Assembly: GCF_052030545.1 (NCBI RefSeq)
Contig: NZ_JBPDIH010000002.1
Coordinates: 558,001 to 622,000, forward strand
Length of the DNA stretch: 64,000 bases
Direction of reading: 5' to 3'
From: CANMXU01 sp052030545
GTDB lineage: Bacteria > Pseudomonadota > Gammaproteobacteria > Enterobacterales > Alteromonadaceae
Shown here: piece by piece, positions 1-9,249 of the stretch
Layout of the letters: each line of letters begins with the position of its first letter
How positions within the stretch are numbered: position 1 is the first letter of the stretch
The notes under the pieces: generated by a model
What the model was told of the DNA's origin: nothing
The model's database searches: none
What the model saw: the letters and a program-made list of their open reading frames with translations, nothing else
Program-made: the position numbers and the translations under genes

Positions 1-2062
1 TGGTTATTTGATTTTGCATTATGGCTTGCATGTCTTGGCGCGTTACCGCGTTAATGGCGGCAATTTTTTCATCGGTCGTTAAAAAGGCTTTTGGATGATC
101 CTTTTTGTAGTTACGAATGGTTTTCATAAAATTAGCTTGTGCAACAGCACCAGGGTCGTTACGTTTTGCTTCTAATGCTGACACCGAGGCACGTTTTGCA
201 ATTGCTAATTCTTGCTCTGGAAAACTTGCTTGAGTTAATAATTCATTTAGTAAATCAAGCGTTTCGTTTAAGTGCTGTTTTTTAACTTTAAAACCAACGT
301 TAAGTTCGCCGCGGCTTGCTGAAATCATTAAACGGGTGTTTAACGCATCCAGTTTATCGGCAATTGCTTCTTTAGTTAAGTTATTGGTACCTGATAACAA
401 TTGGCTGGCCATAAAGTTCATCGCCGTTTCTTGCGACGATAGTGAGGCTAGGTTACCAAACGGAAAGTTCATGCTAACGTGAATTAGATCACCGCGCAGT
501 TGCTTTGGATAAATACTGACTTTTGCGCCATTAGCTAAAGTCGTCTGTTTTAGTCTCGCTTCAATATTGGCAACGGTATTGTCGTACACTTCACCGGCAA
601 CCACTTGTTCTTTGCCTTTGTAACCAGCTAAAACGTCATTTAACGATTTAGGTGCTTCTAACTCAGCACGCTTTGGCGTTTTTGTTGGAATAAATAGTCC
701 TGAGGTACGGTTACTTTGAATAAGGTATTTTTGCGCCACTTGCTGAACTTGCTCGGCGGTGACTTTTTCAACTAAGTCTCTGTGGTAAAACATGTAACGA
801 TAATCGCCTTTGGCGATGTATTCCGACAGTTCCATACCAATTTGGGCAACGTCAGTAAACTGCTGTTCACTGTTTGATAACCAAGTACGAATGGCACGTT
901 GTACTTCTTCTTCGGTCACCGGTTCTTCGCTTATGCCTTCAACCATGGTAATAAGTTGCTGTTGAATACTTTCAATATCGCTATCAGCATTTTGCCCGTT
1001 AGCAAAAAAGTAAAACTGTGAGCTGTCTTTTAGCAAAATTGGGAATGAAAAGGCACTCGCAGCAACACCCGTTTCTACAAGTTTTGAACGAAGTCGACCG
1101 CGGGCACGATCTGAGAAAATAAGATTAAGCACATCAACTGCAGCCGTATCTTGGTGCGTTGCCGACGGCAAATGATACATCAGCGCCGCTACCGGCAAAT
1201 CGCCATTTCGACGAATGGTCACCGAGCGCTCACCGTCTTGTGTTGGTTCAGCTGTGTATAATTGCTCAATTGGCGTGTTTGGTTTAACTAATTTGCCAAA
1301 CTCTTTTTCGATCAATGCTTTGGTTTGTTCTTTGTCAAAACGACCAGCAACAGTTAACACCGCATTATCAGGACGATAATGGGTATTATAAAACGCGCGA
1401 AGTTTTTCAAACGGGAAGTTTTCGACATCAGAGCGCGCGCCTATGGTTGAGTTAGCATAATTATGCCATAAAAAACCCATCGAATTTAAACGCGCAAGCA
1501 TAATGCGTGTTGGGTTATTTTCCCCACGTTCCATTTCGTTGCGTACAACCGTCATTTCACTTTTTAACTGCGGCTCGGTAAAGGTAGCGTTTACCATACG
1601 ATCCGCTTCCATGCCTAACGCCCAAGCAAGGGTTTCAGGGTTAGCATCGAATAATTCAAAGTAGTTAGTTCTGTCTGACCAGGTAGTGGCATTGGTTTGC
1701 ATACCGCGTTTTTTAAACTGCGTATTTACATCAGGGTATGCGGTACTGCCTTTAAACAACATGTGCTCTAGCAAGTGCGCCATGCCGGTTTCACCATATT
1801 TTTCATGCACTGAACCAACACGGTAAGTAATATTCACTAAGCTTTTTGATTGCGAAGGGTCGGGAAATAATAACACTTTTAAGCCATTGGCTAATTGGTA
1901 CTCTTCAATGCCTTCAACCGTTCTAACATACGTTAATTCACTTGAAACAGGCGATGCTGCAACAGGGCCTTGGCTAGCAATATATTCACTGGTTAAACTA
2001 CAACCAACGGCAAGCTGTGAAGCAAGAAGTGTTAGAGCAACACGTTTTTTTATCGAAAACAT
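1..2062 (-). CDS. M16 family zinc metallopeptidase lipoprotein (3' end beyond the window)
   Basis: The reverse complement reads from an ATG at 2062 through the left edge without a stop, so only the first ~687 residues are present. The N-terminus is a short hydrophobic signal ending in a lipobox (LAVGC, Cys21), indicating an outer-membrane or periplasmic lipoprotein. The inverted zinc motif HLLEH is at residues 96-100 and a Glu about 76 residues later (VVRNEMERGE, ~176) is the expected third ligand, so the first peptidase domain looks active. A second M16-like domain starts around residue 450 (RLKQTTLANGAKVSIYPKQL). This matches pitrilysin-like bacterial M16 proteins of about 900 residues. It is divergent from the TonB receptor at 2443. 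The substrate is unknown; peptide breakdown in the envelope is an inference. Confidence 0.9.
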   Translation of the reverse strand, partial: MFSIKKRVALTLLASQLAVGCSLTSEYIASQGPVAASPVSSELTYVRTVEGIEEYQLANGLKVLLFPDPSQSKSLVNITYRVGSVHEKYGETGMAHLLEHMLFKGSTAYPDVNTQFKKRGMQTNATTWSDRTNYFELFDANPETLAWALGMEADRMVNATFTEPQLKSEMTVVRNEMERGENNPTRIMLARLNSMGFLWHNYANSTIGARSDVENFPFEKLRAFYNTHYRPDNAVLTVAGRFDKEQTKALIEKEFGKLVKPNTPIEQLYTAEPTQDGERSVTIRRNGDLPVAALMYHLPSATHQDTAAVDVLNLIFSDRARGRLRSKLVETGVAASAFSFPILLKDSSQFYFFANGQNADSDIESIQQQLITMVEGISEEPVTEEEVQRAIRTWLSNSEQQFTDVAQIGMELSEYIAKGDYRYMFYHRDLVEKVTAEQVQQVAQKYLIQSNRTSGLFIPTKTPKRAELEAPKSLNDVLAGYKGKEQVVAGEVYDNTVANIEARLKQTTLANGAKVSIYPKQLRGDLIHVSMNFPFGNLASLSSQETAMNFMASQLLSGTNNLTKEAIADKLDALNTRLMISASRGELNVGFKVKKQHLNETLDLLNELLTQASFPEQELAIAKRASVSALEAKRNDPGAVAQANFMKTIRNYKKDHPKAFLTTDEKIAAINAVTRQDMQAIMQNQIT

Positions 2063-2442
2063 AATAATTTATCCATATTTTTTACTTAATATGCGAATAG
2101 GATTAAAAATTGATATTAAGTAATATTGAGCATTCGTGTGCTTTAAACCATTCTTTAACTAGCAATGCAAACACTTAAAGTATTAACAATCCAATTACAC
2201 TTATCAATTCACACAAAAGGTAAATGCAGAACATATCAAATTTAACTAATTGTTAATAAAGGATTATATAAACATCTACGCTACCCTCTACCGTCTACAG
2301 TCTCCCCTCACCAACTGGTTACATAGTTAACACTTTTTCACATTTTCTTTTTGTTCGTTCGCATAATCTGTAGCAAGTTCAAACTGGGCATTGGTTTTAT
2401 CCAGAGCCAGTAATAAAAATGAAGAAACCAGGGTTGTATCAC
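2063..2442. other. Intergenic region between divergent M16 and TonB-receptor genes
   Basis: About 380 bp, AT-rich and without a convincing coding frame; a minus-strand frame at 2327-2587 overlaps the receptor start and is a shadow. It must hold the promoters of both divergent genes. I see no clear operator or RNA element. Confidence 0.5.
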
Positions 2443-5400
2443 ATGAAATTTCAACGAAATATTTTAAGCTTGGCGGTACGTGCATCTTTGCTGTCTGTGC
2501 TAGCGGTTCCAAGCCTAGCATGGGCGGACCAAACCGCTGAAATAGAAAGAAAACTAAACTCTTCTGAGCAACAACAGGCAGAAGCAACCACTCAACAAGA
2601 AGCTGAAGAAGAAATTGAACGCATTGTTACTACTGGTACTCGCATTCACAAAGCAGATTTAGAGAGTGCTAACCCAATCACCATCATTTCAGCTGAAGAT
2701 ATGATGGCAGCCGGTAATATTACCGTTTTTGATGCCTTAGCCGATTTATCGCAAAACTCCGGTCTTGTTGGCGGTGATGAAAATACTGCAAGCTTTACGC
2801 CTAATGCCAAAGTACTTAATTTGCGTGGCTTTGGTCCACAATACACCTTAGTGCTTATTAATGGCCAGCGCCTAGCAAGTTACCCACAACCTTATGGCGG
2901 TTCTTCAACGGTACTCAATGTTGATACCATTCCTGCCGCGGCAGTAAAGCAAATTGAAATTCTTACCACAGGTGCCTCTGCCATTTACGGTTCAGACGCA
3001 GTTGCCGGTGTTGTTAACATTATTTTAAAAGATAATATCGAAGAAACGACCGTTTCAGCCATGATTGGTGGCTCGGAAGATACTGGCAATTTAGAGTCGG
3101 GTCGTGTGCAGTTAACCACAGGTTTTGACTTAGGCGACGGTAACATTACCGTGATGGCTGAGGTTTTCAAACAAGAAGCCGTGTTTGGTAGAGATCGTGA
3201 AGCTTTTGACCATGCTAACGATTACCCTTACATTGACATGAGTGACTCTGGTGGTCGCATCCCTTATTTATTGGGTGGTGCTATCGAATTAGACATGTGG
3301 CGTCGTTACGGTTACGACATGTTAGGTAGCGATTTACCTAGCTATACTGATCCTGGCCAAGAAGCTTGTGACAACATTCCGAATATGGAATACAAAGAGC
3401 GTTTACCTGTTGAAGGTACAGCTCCTGGCTCATGGGGTAATTATTGTGGTTTAAATACCGCTGAATATGCCACCTTGCAAAACGAGAAAGACAAAGCGGC
3501 ATTAATCGTTACCGGTAACTACGATATTGGCTCAGATGTTACTGCCTTTGGTACCTTAATGCTAACCGATACTACCGGTAAAAGTGACCGCGGTTATTTA
3601 TCACTATCTGGCGCGGTAATGCCAAAATATTCAGAGCCTAATATTTTACCATTTAAAGGTTTTAACGGTAGTTTCTTAAAATACCCTGACTACCACGTAA
3701 TTCAACGTATTTTTACCAACGATGAAATTGGTGATACCGCCAACACTACTGATGAACGTTTAATGAGCTTCAATGCTGGCCTTGAAGGCGAAATTGGCGA
3801 ATTTATGTGGAAGCTAAATGCCACTGAAAGTCGTTATGAGCTTGAAGGAAAACGTTTATGGATCAAAGAAGAACAAGCGCAAGCTTTGTACTTAGGTCAA
3901 GACACAGGCACCACCTTATTAGGTGAAAAAGTTTACGACGGTACCGGTGCATTATCTGTATTTGACGTAATGCCGCCAAGCGCAGTTAACAGCATGTTTG
4001 GTTACGCGACTAACAAAAACCAAACCAGTACGACTGTTTTGTCAGCTGAATTAACAGGCTCTATTTACACCTTACCAGCAGGTGATATTCAAGCGGCATT
4101 TGTTGCTGAATACGTCAATGAAACCTTTGACTATATTCCTGATCAACGAGCGCAGAATAAGCTTGATGGTCAAGGAAACACGTGGCGCGGATTAGGTGCT
4201 GTTGCCGGTAACGGTGAACGAGCACGCCAATCAGCTGCAGCTGAATTATATATTCCAATTTCTGAGCAAGTTAATGCAACCTTTGCCCTGCGTTACGATA
4301 CTTACGACAGCGGTACCTCAAGCTCATCAGGTCAGTTTACACCGGCAGCAAGCATTGAATATCGCCCTGCTGACAATATCTTAGCGCGCGCCAGTTATTC
4401 AAAAATATTTAAAGCACCTGATATGCAGTCGGTATTCACCACCAGTAATGGCTATTCGTCAGGTCGCGATTACATCGCTTGTTATGAGCAATTTGCTAGC
4501 CAAGGCGTAACGCCAGAGGAATTTGCAAATGGTCCAGACTCAGCCCGTTATTTATCATCATGTCGTAGTACCCAGTTTAATATTGATATCGTACCAAGTG
4601 ACGAGCTAAAAAATGAAACCGGTGAGTCTTACGGTATTGGTTTATTTTGGGAACCCATTGACGGTTTAGATGTTACTTGGGATTACTTTAGCGTTGAAAT
4701 TAACGACCAAGTACAAACAGCAAGCGTAGGCAACCTGTTATGGGAAGAATTTGTTTGTGCTTACGAGCCAAACGATCAAATTATCACCTATGGTTGTGAC
4801 AAGGTAAATGAGCTGATTAACCGCATTGATTCTGATGGTTTAAATGGTCAAGGTACTGAAATTTCAGACATTGATACTTCACCATTTAACCTAGCGATGT
4901 ACTCACAAAGTGGCTTTGATACCAAATTAGCTTACCGTTTTGAGTTAGAAGACTGGATTCCAGGTCAATTTAGTGCTCGCTTGTCGCACACCAAAATATT
5001 GTCAACCAAATATGACAATATCGCTGGTGATGACGAGCAACCAATTGAGTTTTCTAACAGTATTTACAGTATGGAAGCACAAGACAGATTAACCGCAGCA
5101 TTAACTTATGTAAATGAAGATTACAGCATTACTTACAGCGTACGTTACAGTGCACCAATTGGCCCACGTTCGCCTGATTTAGTGCGTGATGAATTTGGTA
5201 ATGTTCAATACTTTGATGAAGCCGGTAATACCATCCCTTATATCGAAGATCCTGAAAGCGGCATCATGGTTGACGTTGATGGCAACGCAATTGCCACTGT
5301 CGGCCAAGCAAGAACATCGCAAAGTCGACTAGATGCATACGTAGTTGCTAACTTAACCGCGTCGTATTACGGAGACAATTGGCGCGTAAGCTTTACCGTT

Positions 5401-5535
5401 AACAACTTACATAACGCAAAAGCACCAAGTGATGACAGTTACTTGTATCACCAAGCACCTTGGTATAACACCTCAGCTTACCCTGGCGCTGGTTTAGGTC
5501 GACAAATGTACCTTAACGCAAGTTACGAATTTTAG
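2443..5535 (+). CDS. TonB-dependent outer-membrane receptor
   Basis: A 1030-residue receptor. The preferred start at 2443 gives a clean signal peptide (MKFQRNILSLAVRASLLSVL..AWA) with a GGG-containing Shine-Dalgarno 9 bp upstream; an ATG at 2419 adds eight residues. After the signal comes an acidic, Gln-rich stretch, then the TonB-box region (IERIVTTGTRI), a plug domain (LNLRGFGPQYTLVLINGQR; GASAIYGSDAVAGVVNIILK) and a long 22-strand-type barrel ending in aromatic YEF. Cys residues occur in several predicted loops. The family imports large substrates across the outer membrane using TonB-ExbBD energy; the substrate cannot be told from sequence. Marine Alteromonadales carry many receptors of this size for peptides or glycans. 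Two terminators follow. Confidence 0.93.
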   Translation: MKFQRNILSLAVRASLLSVLAVPSLAWADQTAEIERKLNSSEQQQAEATTQQEAEEEIERIVTTGTRIHKADLESANPITIISAEDMMAAGNITVFDALADLSQNSGLVGGDENTASFTPNAKVLNLRGFGPQYTLVLINGQRLASYPQPYGGSSTVLNVDTIPAAAVKQIEILTTGASAIYGSDAVAGVVNIILKDNIEETTVSAMIGGSEDTGNLESGRVQLTTGFDLGDGNITVMAEVFKQEAVFGRDREAFDHANDYPYIDMSDSGGRIPYLLGGAIELDMWRRYGYDMLGSDLPSYTDPGQEACDNIPNMEYKERLPVEGTAPGSWGNYCGLNTAEYATLQNEKDKAALIVTGNYDIGSDVTAFGTLMLTDTTGKSDRGYLSLSGAVMPKYSEPNILPFKGFNGSFLKYPDYHVIQRIFTNDEIGDTANTTDERLMSFNAGLEGEIGEFMWKLNATESRYELEGKRLWIKEEQAQALYLGQDTGTTLLGEKVYDGTGALSVFDVMPPSAVNSMFGYATNKNQTSTTVLSAELTGSIYTLPAGDIQAAFVAEYVNETFDYIPDQRAQNKLDGQGNTWRGLGAVAGNGERARQSAAAELYIPISEQVNATFALRYDTYDSGTSSSSGQFTPAASIEYRPADNILARASYSKIFKAPDMQSVFTTSNGYSSGRDYIACYEQFASQGVTPEEFANGPDSARYLSSCRSTQFNIDIVPSDELKNETGESYGIGLFWEPIDGLDVTWDYFSVEINDQVQTASVGNLLWEEFVCAYEPNDQIITYGCDKVNELINRIDSDGLNGQGTEISDIDTSPFNLAMYSQSGFDTKLAYRFELEDWIPGQFSARLSHTKILSTKYDNIAGDDEQPIEFSNSIYSMEAQDRLTAALTYVNEDYSITYSVRYSAPIGPRSPDLVRDEFGNVQYFDEAGNTIPYIEDPESGIMVDVDGNAIATVGQARTSQSRLDAYVVANLTASYYGDNWRVSFTVNNLHNAKAPSDDSYLYHQAPWYNTSAYPGAGLGRQMYLNASYEF

Positions 5536-5547
5536 GGGATAGATAGC

Positions 5548-5580
5548 CGTTGAACGTTGATATTACCCATAGTTCAACGG
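5548..5580 (+). terminator. Stem-loop after the TonB receptor
   Basis: CCGTTGAAC and GTTCAACGG form a perfect 9-bp stem about a dozen bases after the receptor stop. There is no U-tract, so it may be an mRNA-stabilising hairpin rather than a terminator. Confidence 0.45.
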
Positions 5581-5634
5581 CGCTTAAATTCACAAATTAA
5601 AGCTCATGTAAAGGCTCCCTGGCGGACCTTCCAA

Positions 5635-5676
5635 AAAAGTTAAACCATTGTGAAAAGTGGTTTAACTTTTATTTTA
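5635..5676 (+). terminator. Rho-independent terminator
   Basis: AAAGTTAAACCA and TGGTTTAACTTT form a 12-bp stem followed by an AT-rich tail; a second terminator follows within 15 bp. Confidence 0.6.
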
Positions 5677-5683
5677 TGGTCGC

Positions 5684-5718
5684 AAATCCGATAGCTGTTT
5701 AGTTATCGGATTTTTTTT
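5684..5718 (+). terminator. Strong rho-independent terminator
   Basis: ATCCGATA and TATCGGAT form the stem, with a run of eight or more T residues immediately after. It lies downstream of the TonB receptor. Confidence 0.85.
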
Positions 5719-5786
5719 GCCTAACCTGAACTCGGTTTAAGATATATTTAACCAATTGAAATATAAGACCATATTTTTATGTTAAC

Positions 5787-5938
5787 CTCTGGCTTGCTAG
5801 TTTTACTTAATTCAAGGCAAATTTACGCGCCAATAGCTGGTCACGGCTTTGGTTCGTACGTCGCTCTACCTTCCACATCCATGTGGGCGTATTGCAAGTA
5901 AATTTAACGCGGAAGTAAGTGAAAATAGTTGCTAGAGA
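5787..5938. repeat. Imperfect long inverted repeat, possible dispersed intergenic element
   Basis: The left arm (about 5787-5834) and the reverse complement of the right arm (about 5891-5938) share GCAAATTTAC-like and TTTTACTTA-like blocks in the same order, with small bulges, so the ~150 bp could fold into one long hairpin. The loop contains the small palindrome CCACATCCATGTGG (5873-5886). No transposase is present. The structure resembles the non-autonomous palindromic repeats scattered in Alteromonadales genomes, but no second copy occurs in this window. Confidence 0.5.
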
Positions 5939-6006
5939 AGTATTTATTAAACCAAGTTTAGGTTAACTACATATTAATTATGTTGATATTAAAGATAAAA
6001 ATCATA

Positions 6007-6042
6007 AAAAAGCCCAAAGCATTAATTAATGCCTTGGGCTTT
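6007..6042 (-). terminator. Terminator of obg
   Basis: AAGCCCAA..GCATT and AATGC..TTGGGCTT form a long GC-containing stem, with A runs on the plus strand giving a U-tract in the minus-strand transcript. It sits 28 bp past the obg stop. Confidence 0.85.
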
Positions 6043-6069
6043 TATCGGTATGGTTTTAGCTAATGAAAA

Positions 6070-7230
6070 TTACTGGCGATATTCAACTTCTACGTCGTAA
6101 TCGTCTTCATCCCAGTCTTCATCGTCAAGATCGTCATCAAGATCCGACATCGCTTCGTCATGGTACGTATCCCATTTAAACTCGACCGCTTTTTCTTCAT
6201 CAGTCGCTTCTTCAAGTTCATCAGGTAAGGTATCAATAAAGTCCATTAATTTACCGCAAAGCTCTTCTGTGCCCATTTTATTAAACGCAGAAATACTAAA
6301 CACTTCGCCTTGCCAATCTAAGCCCTTGACGATTTCATCAGTCAGCTCTTTAGCTTCTTCTTCTAATAATAAATCAAGTTTATTAAAAATTAACCAGCGC
6401 GGCTTGTCTGCCAATTTAGGTGAATGAACTTCAAGTTCATTAATAATAGTTTGCGCATTTTCTAGCGGTGAAGAGCCGTCGACAGGCATAACATCAACAA
6501 TGTGAATAAGAATACGACAACGCTCTAAATGCTTAAGAAATTGTGTACCAAGACCTGCGCCATCTGCGGCACCTTCAATTAAACCTGGAATATCAGCAAC
6601 AACAAAACTACGTTGGCTGTCTAAACGCACCACACCTAAGTTAGGTACTAGTGTGGTAAATGGGTAATCAGCCACTTTGGGTTTTGCAGCTGAAACGCTA
6701 CGAATAAAGGTTGATTTACCGGCATTAGGTAAACCTAATAACCCCACATCAGCAAGCAATAATAATTCAAGCTTGAGGTTACGAATTTCACCCGGTGTGC
6801 CATCTGTTTTTTGGCGAGGTGCGCGGTTGGTACTACTTTTAAATCGAGTATTACCTAAACCATGCCAGCCACCTTTGGCGACCAAAAGTTTTTGCTTATG
6901 TTCGGTTAAATCACCCAGTTGCTCGCCGGTGTCAACATCAACCGCGCGAGTACCTACAGGTACTTTTAGCATAAGCGCTTCTGAGCTTTTACCGGTACAA
7001 TCGCGGCTACGACCGTTTTCACCACGTTTAGCACGATGAAAACGCTCAAAGCGGTAATCTATTAGCGTGTTTAGGCTTTCGTCGGCAACAAGATATACGT
7101 CACCACCATCTCCGCCATCACCACCGTTAGGGCCACCAAATTCAATGTATTTCTCTTTACGAAAACTAACGCAGCCGTTGCCGCCATCGCCAGCTTCGAC
7201 TCTTATTTCTACTTCATCTACGAATTTCAT
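6070..7230 (-). CDS. obg: Obg/CgtA GTPase
   Basis: A 386-residue essential GTPase that associates with the 50S ribosomal subunit and links ribosome assembly to cell physiology. The Gly-rich Obg fold fills residues 1-158 (GGDGGDGGDVYLVAD). The G domain shows the P-loop GLPNAGKST, the switch-II DIPG and the NKLD specificity motif. The C-terminus is a very acidic tail (DDDLDDEDWDEDD), as in other gammaproteobacterial Obg proteins. Length is close to the E. coli protein (390). It follows rplU-rpmA as in many proteobacteria, but a terminator lies in the 220-bp gap before it, so it probably also has its own promoter. Confidence 0.97.
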   Translation of the reverse strand: MKFVDEVEIRVEAGDGGNGCVSFRKEKYIEFGGPNGGDGGDGGDVYLVADESLNTLIDYRFERFHRAKRGENGRSRDCTGKSSEALMLKVPVGTRAVDVDTGEQLGDLTEHKQKLLVAKGGWHGLGNTRFKSSTNRAPRQKTDGTPGEIRNLKLELLLLADVGLLGLPNAGKSTFIRSVSAAKPKVADYPFTTLVPNLGVVRLDSQRSFVVADIPGLIEGAADGAGLGTQFLKHLERCRILIHIVDVMPVDGSSPLENAQTIINELEVHSPKLADKPRWLIFNKLDLLLEEEAKELTDEIVKGLDWQGEVFSISAFNKMGTEELCGKLMDFIDTLPDELEEATDEEKAVEFKWDTYHDEAMSDLDDDLDDEDWDEDDYDVEVEYRQ

Positions 7231-7401
7231 GGTGTTTTACAACTCCAGTGTAATGACTAAACCTAAACTAATGCTTACATTATAAGTGATTTTGCTCACT
7301 TACAAAAAACAATGTCATTCTTTCTTTGTTTAGAATTGATCATCGGATCTTAGATCCTTCAACTCTAGGTAATGATCACAGACCAAGATCAAATCATCAC
7401 C

Positions 7402-7433
7402 AAAAAAAAACCCTGCCAAACAGCAGGGTTTTT
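7402..7433 (-). terminator. Terminator after rpmA
   Basis: CCCTGC and GCAGGG are separated by six bases and flanked by nine A and five T residues on the plus strand. This gives a classical terminator for the rplU-rpmA transcript and separates it from obg. Confidence 0.88.
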
Positions 7434-7450
7434 CAATCAGTTAAGTATTA

Positions 7451-7708
7451 TTACTCAGCAACAATACTTACAAACTTGCGGTTTTGAGGACCTTTCACTT
7501 CAAATTGTACTTTACCATCAGTTAAAGCAAATAAAGTGTGGTCTTTACCGATACCCATGTTTGTTCCAGCGTGGAATTTAGTACCACGTTGACGAACAAT
7601 AATGTTACCAGCTAAAACAGTTTCGCCACCAAAGCGCTTAACACCTAGGCGTTTAGCTTCAGAATCGCGACCATTTCGTGTACTACCCGCTGCCTTCTTA
7701 TGTGCCAT
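7451..7708 (-). CDS. rpmA: 50S ribosomal protein L27
   Basis: An 85-residue protein beginning MAHKKAAGSTRNGRDSEAKR, the family signature whose basic N-terminus reaches the peptidyl-transferase centre. Length equals the E. coli protein. The start is preceded by an AGGAGC Shine-Dalgarno. It lies 17 bp after rplU in the usual two-gene ribosomal operon and is followed by a strong terminator. Confidence 0.98.
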   Translation of the reverse strand: MAHKKAAGSTRNGRDSEAKRLGVKRFGGETVLAGNIIVRQRGTKFHAGTNMGIGKDHTLFALTDGKVQFEVKGPQNRKFVSIVAE

Positions 7709-7725
7709 TTTGAATCGCTCCTAAA

Positions 7726-8037
7726 TTAGCCGTTGATGCCAGTAATTTTCACTTCAGTGAACCATTGACGATGGCCCGCTTGTTTGCGTGAATGCTTACG
7801 ACGTTTAAATTTAACAATTTTAACTTTATCAGCGCGACCTTGGTTTACAACCTCAGCTACAACTTTACTTCCAGCAATGTAAGGCGCGCCTACATTGATG
7901 TCTTCGCCATTGGCGATCATTAAAACGTTATCGAATTCTACTGTTGCACCTACTTCAAGCTCAAGCTTTTCTAGGCGAACGGTCTGACCTTCAGTCACAC
8001 GGTGCTGTTTACCGCCACTTTGGAATACCGCGTACAT
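7726..8037 (-). CDS. rplU: 50S ribosomal protein L21
   Basis: A 103-residue protein starting MYAVFQSGGKQHRV, the conserved L21 N-terminus. An upstream in-frame ATG at 8058 would add seven residues (MAQYGVA), but the 103-residue form equals the E. coli length and has a GGAG Shine-Dalgarno. The C-terminus (KRRKHSRKQAGHRQWFTEVKI) is typical of this 23S-rRNA-binding protein. First gene of the rplU-rpmA operon, divergent from ispB as in E. coli. Confidence 0.97.
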   Translation of the reverse strand: MYAVFQSGGKQHRVTEGQTVRLEKLELEVGATVEFDNVLMIANGEDINVGAPYIAGSKVVAEVVNQGRADKVKIVKFKRRKHSRKQAGHRQWFTEVKITGING

Positions 8038-8096
8038 AGCTACTCCGTACTGCGCCACTATTTAAGACGCATTAATTTAAAAAATATAGGGCGCGA

Positions 8097-8125
8097 ATTC
8101 TACTGGAAGAATACTGTTACCGCAA
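8097..8125 (-). promoter_or_regulatory. Candidate sigma-70 promoter of rplU-rpmA
   Basis: On the minus strand TTGCGG (-35, 8120-8125) and TAGAAT (-10, 8097-8102) are separated by exactly 17 bp and followed by a GC-rich discriminator (TCGCGCCC). Such a discriminator is common at growth-rate-controlled ribosomal promoters. Predicted by eye only. Confidence 0.55.
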
Positions 8126-8266
8126 GTATAAATTAGAACAAAGTTAAGTTTTTTTGCATCAATGCAGATAAAGCCTTTAGATATCTTCTATAGCGCTGAA
8201 ATTCGTGTAAAATTGCACGCAAAATAAATCTCTTAGCTGTTGACACAAGGGTAAGCACAAAGCTTT

Positions 8267-9238
8267 ATGGATCTTAAAAATATACTAGCCTTAGCACACG
8301 ATGACATGACCGCCGTAAATGACCTAATTTTCAGTCAATTACATTCGGATGTAGCCTTAATTAACCAACTTGGTGTCTATATTGTTAATGCGGGCGGTAA
8401 ACGAATGCGCCCAATGTTAACTGTGTTAGCCTCTCGTGCATTTAATTATCAAGGCAAGGATCATTTGTCGATCGCAGCGATCATTGAGTTTATCCATACC
8501 GCCACATTATTACATGATGATGTTGTTGATGAATCAAACATGCGCCGCGGTAGAGAAACAGCTAACGCCTTATTTGGTAATAGCGCCAGTGTCTTAGTAG
8601 GTGACTTCCTTTATACACGTTCATTTCAAATGATGGTGAAACTCAATGATATGCGCATCATGGAAATATTATCTGATGCCACCAATATTGTTGCTGAAGG
8701 TGAAGTACTACAGTTAATGAATTGTAACGATCCTGACACTACTGAAGAAAGTTACATGGAAGTGATCTATTGTAAAACCGCCAAGTTGTTTGAAGCGGCA
8801 ACACGTTTAGCGGCGGTTGTATCGGGTCAAGATGAGCAAACAGAGCGTGCAATGCAAGACTACGGTAAACACTTAGGTACCGCATTCCAACTCGTCGACG
8901 ATATTATGGACTACACCGCTGATGCTAAAGAAATGGGCAAGAATGTTGGCGATGATTTAGCCGAAGGCAAACCTACCTTACCATTGTTATATGCGATGGC
9001 ACATGGCAATGCCGAGCAAAAACAGCTTATTCGTGACGCAATTGAACATTGCAATGGCATGGATCATTTAGATGCGATCCTCGACGCGATGGCGCAAACA
9101 GGATCCTTAACTTATACCCAAAAAATTGCCGAACAAGAAGCTGATAAAGCAATTAGCGCGCTTTCAGTACTACCTGAATCGGAACACAAGCAAGCATTAA
9201 TTGCTTTAGCTCATATCGCAGCTAAGCGCACTGCATAG
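8267..9238 (+). CDS. ispB: Octaprenyl diphosphate synthase
   Basis: A 323-residue trans-prenyltransferase that elongates farnesyl diphosphate with isopentenyl diphosphate to make the quinone side chain. Both Asp-rich motifs are present: DDVVD at residues 84-88 and DDIMD at 211-215, with the GGKRMRP substrate-binding motif near residue 44. Length and the divergent position next to rplU-rpmA match E. coli ispB. The side-chain length cannot be read with certainty from sequence; ubiquinone-8/menaquinone-8 synthesis is inferred from the family. A PqiA-like gene starts 12 bp downstream. Confidence 0.95.
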   Translation: MDLKNILALAHDDMTAVNDLIFSQLHSDVALINQLGVYIVNAGGKRMRPMLTVLASRAFNYQGKDHLSIAAIIEFIHTATLLHDDVVDESNMRRGRETANALFGNSASVLVGDFLYTRSFQMMVKLNDMRIMEILSDATNIVAEGEVLQLMNCNDPDTTEESYMEVIYCKTAKLFEAATRLAAVVSGQDEQTERAMQDYGKHLGTAFQLVDDIMDYTADAKEMGKNVGDDLAEGKPTLPLLYAMAHGNAEQKQLIRDAIEHCNGMDHLDAILDAMAQTGSLTYTQKIAEQEADKAISALSVLPESEHKQALIALAHIAAKRTA

Positions 9239-9249
9239 GTAATAAATGT

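Noticed and set aside
6677..7285. Plus-strand frames opposite obg
   Set aside because: Shadows of the obg coding strand caused by its Gly/Pro-rich codons; no independent start signals.
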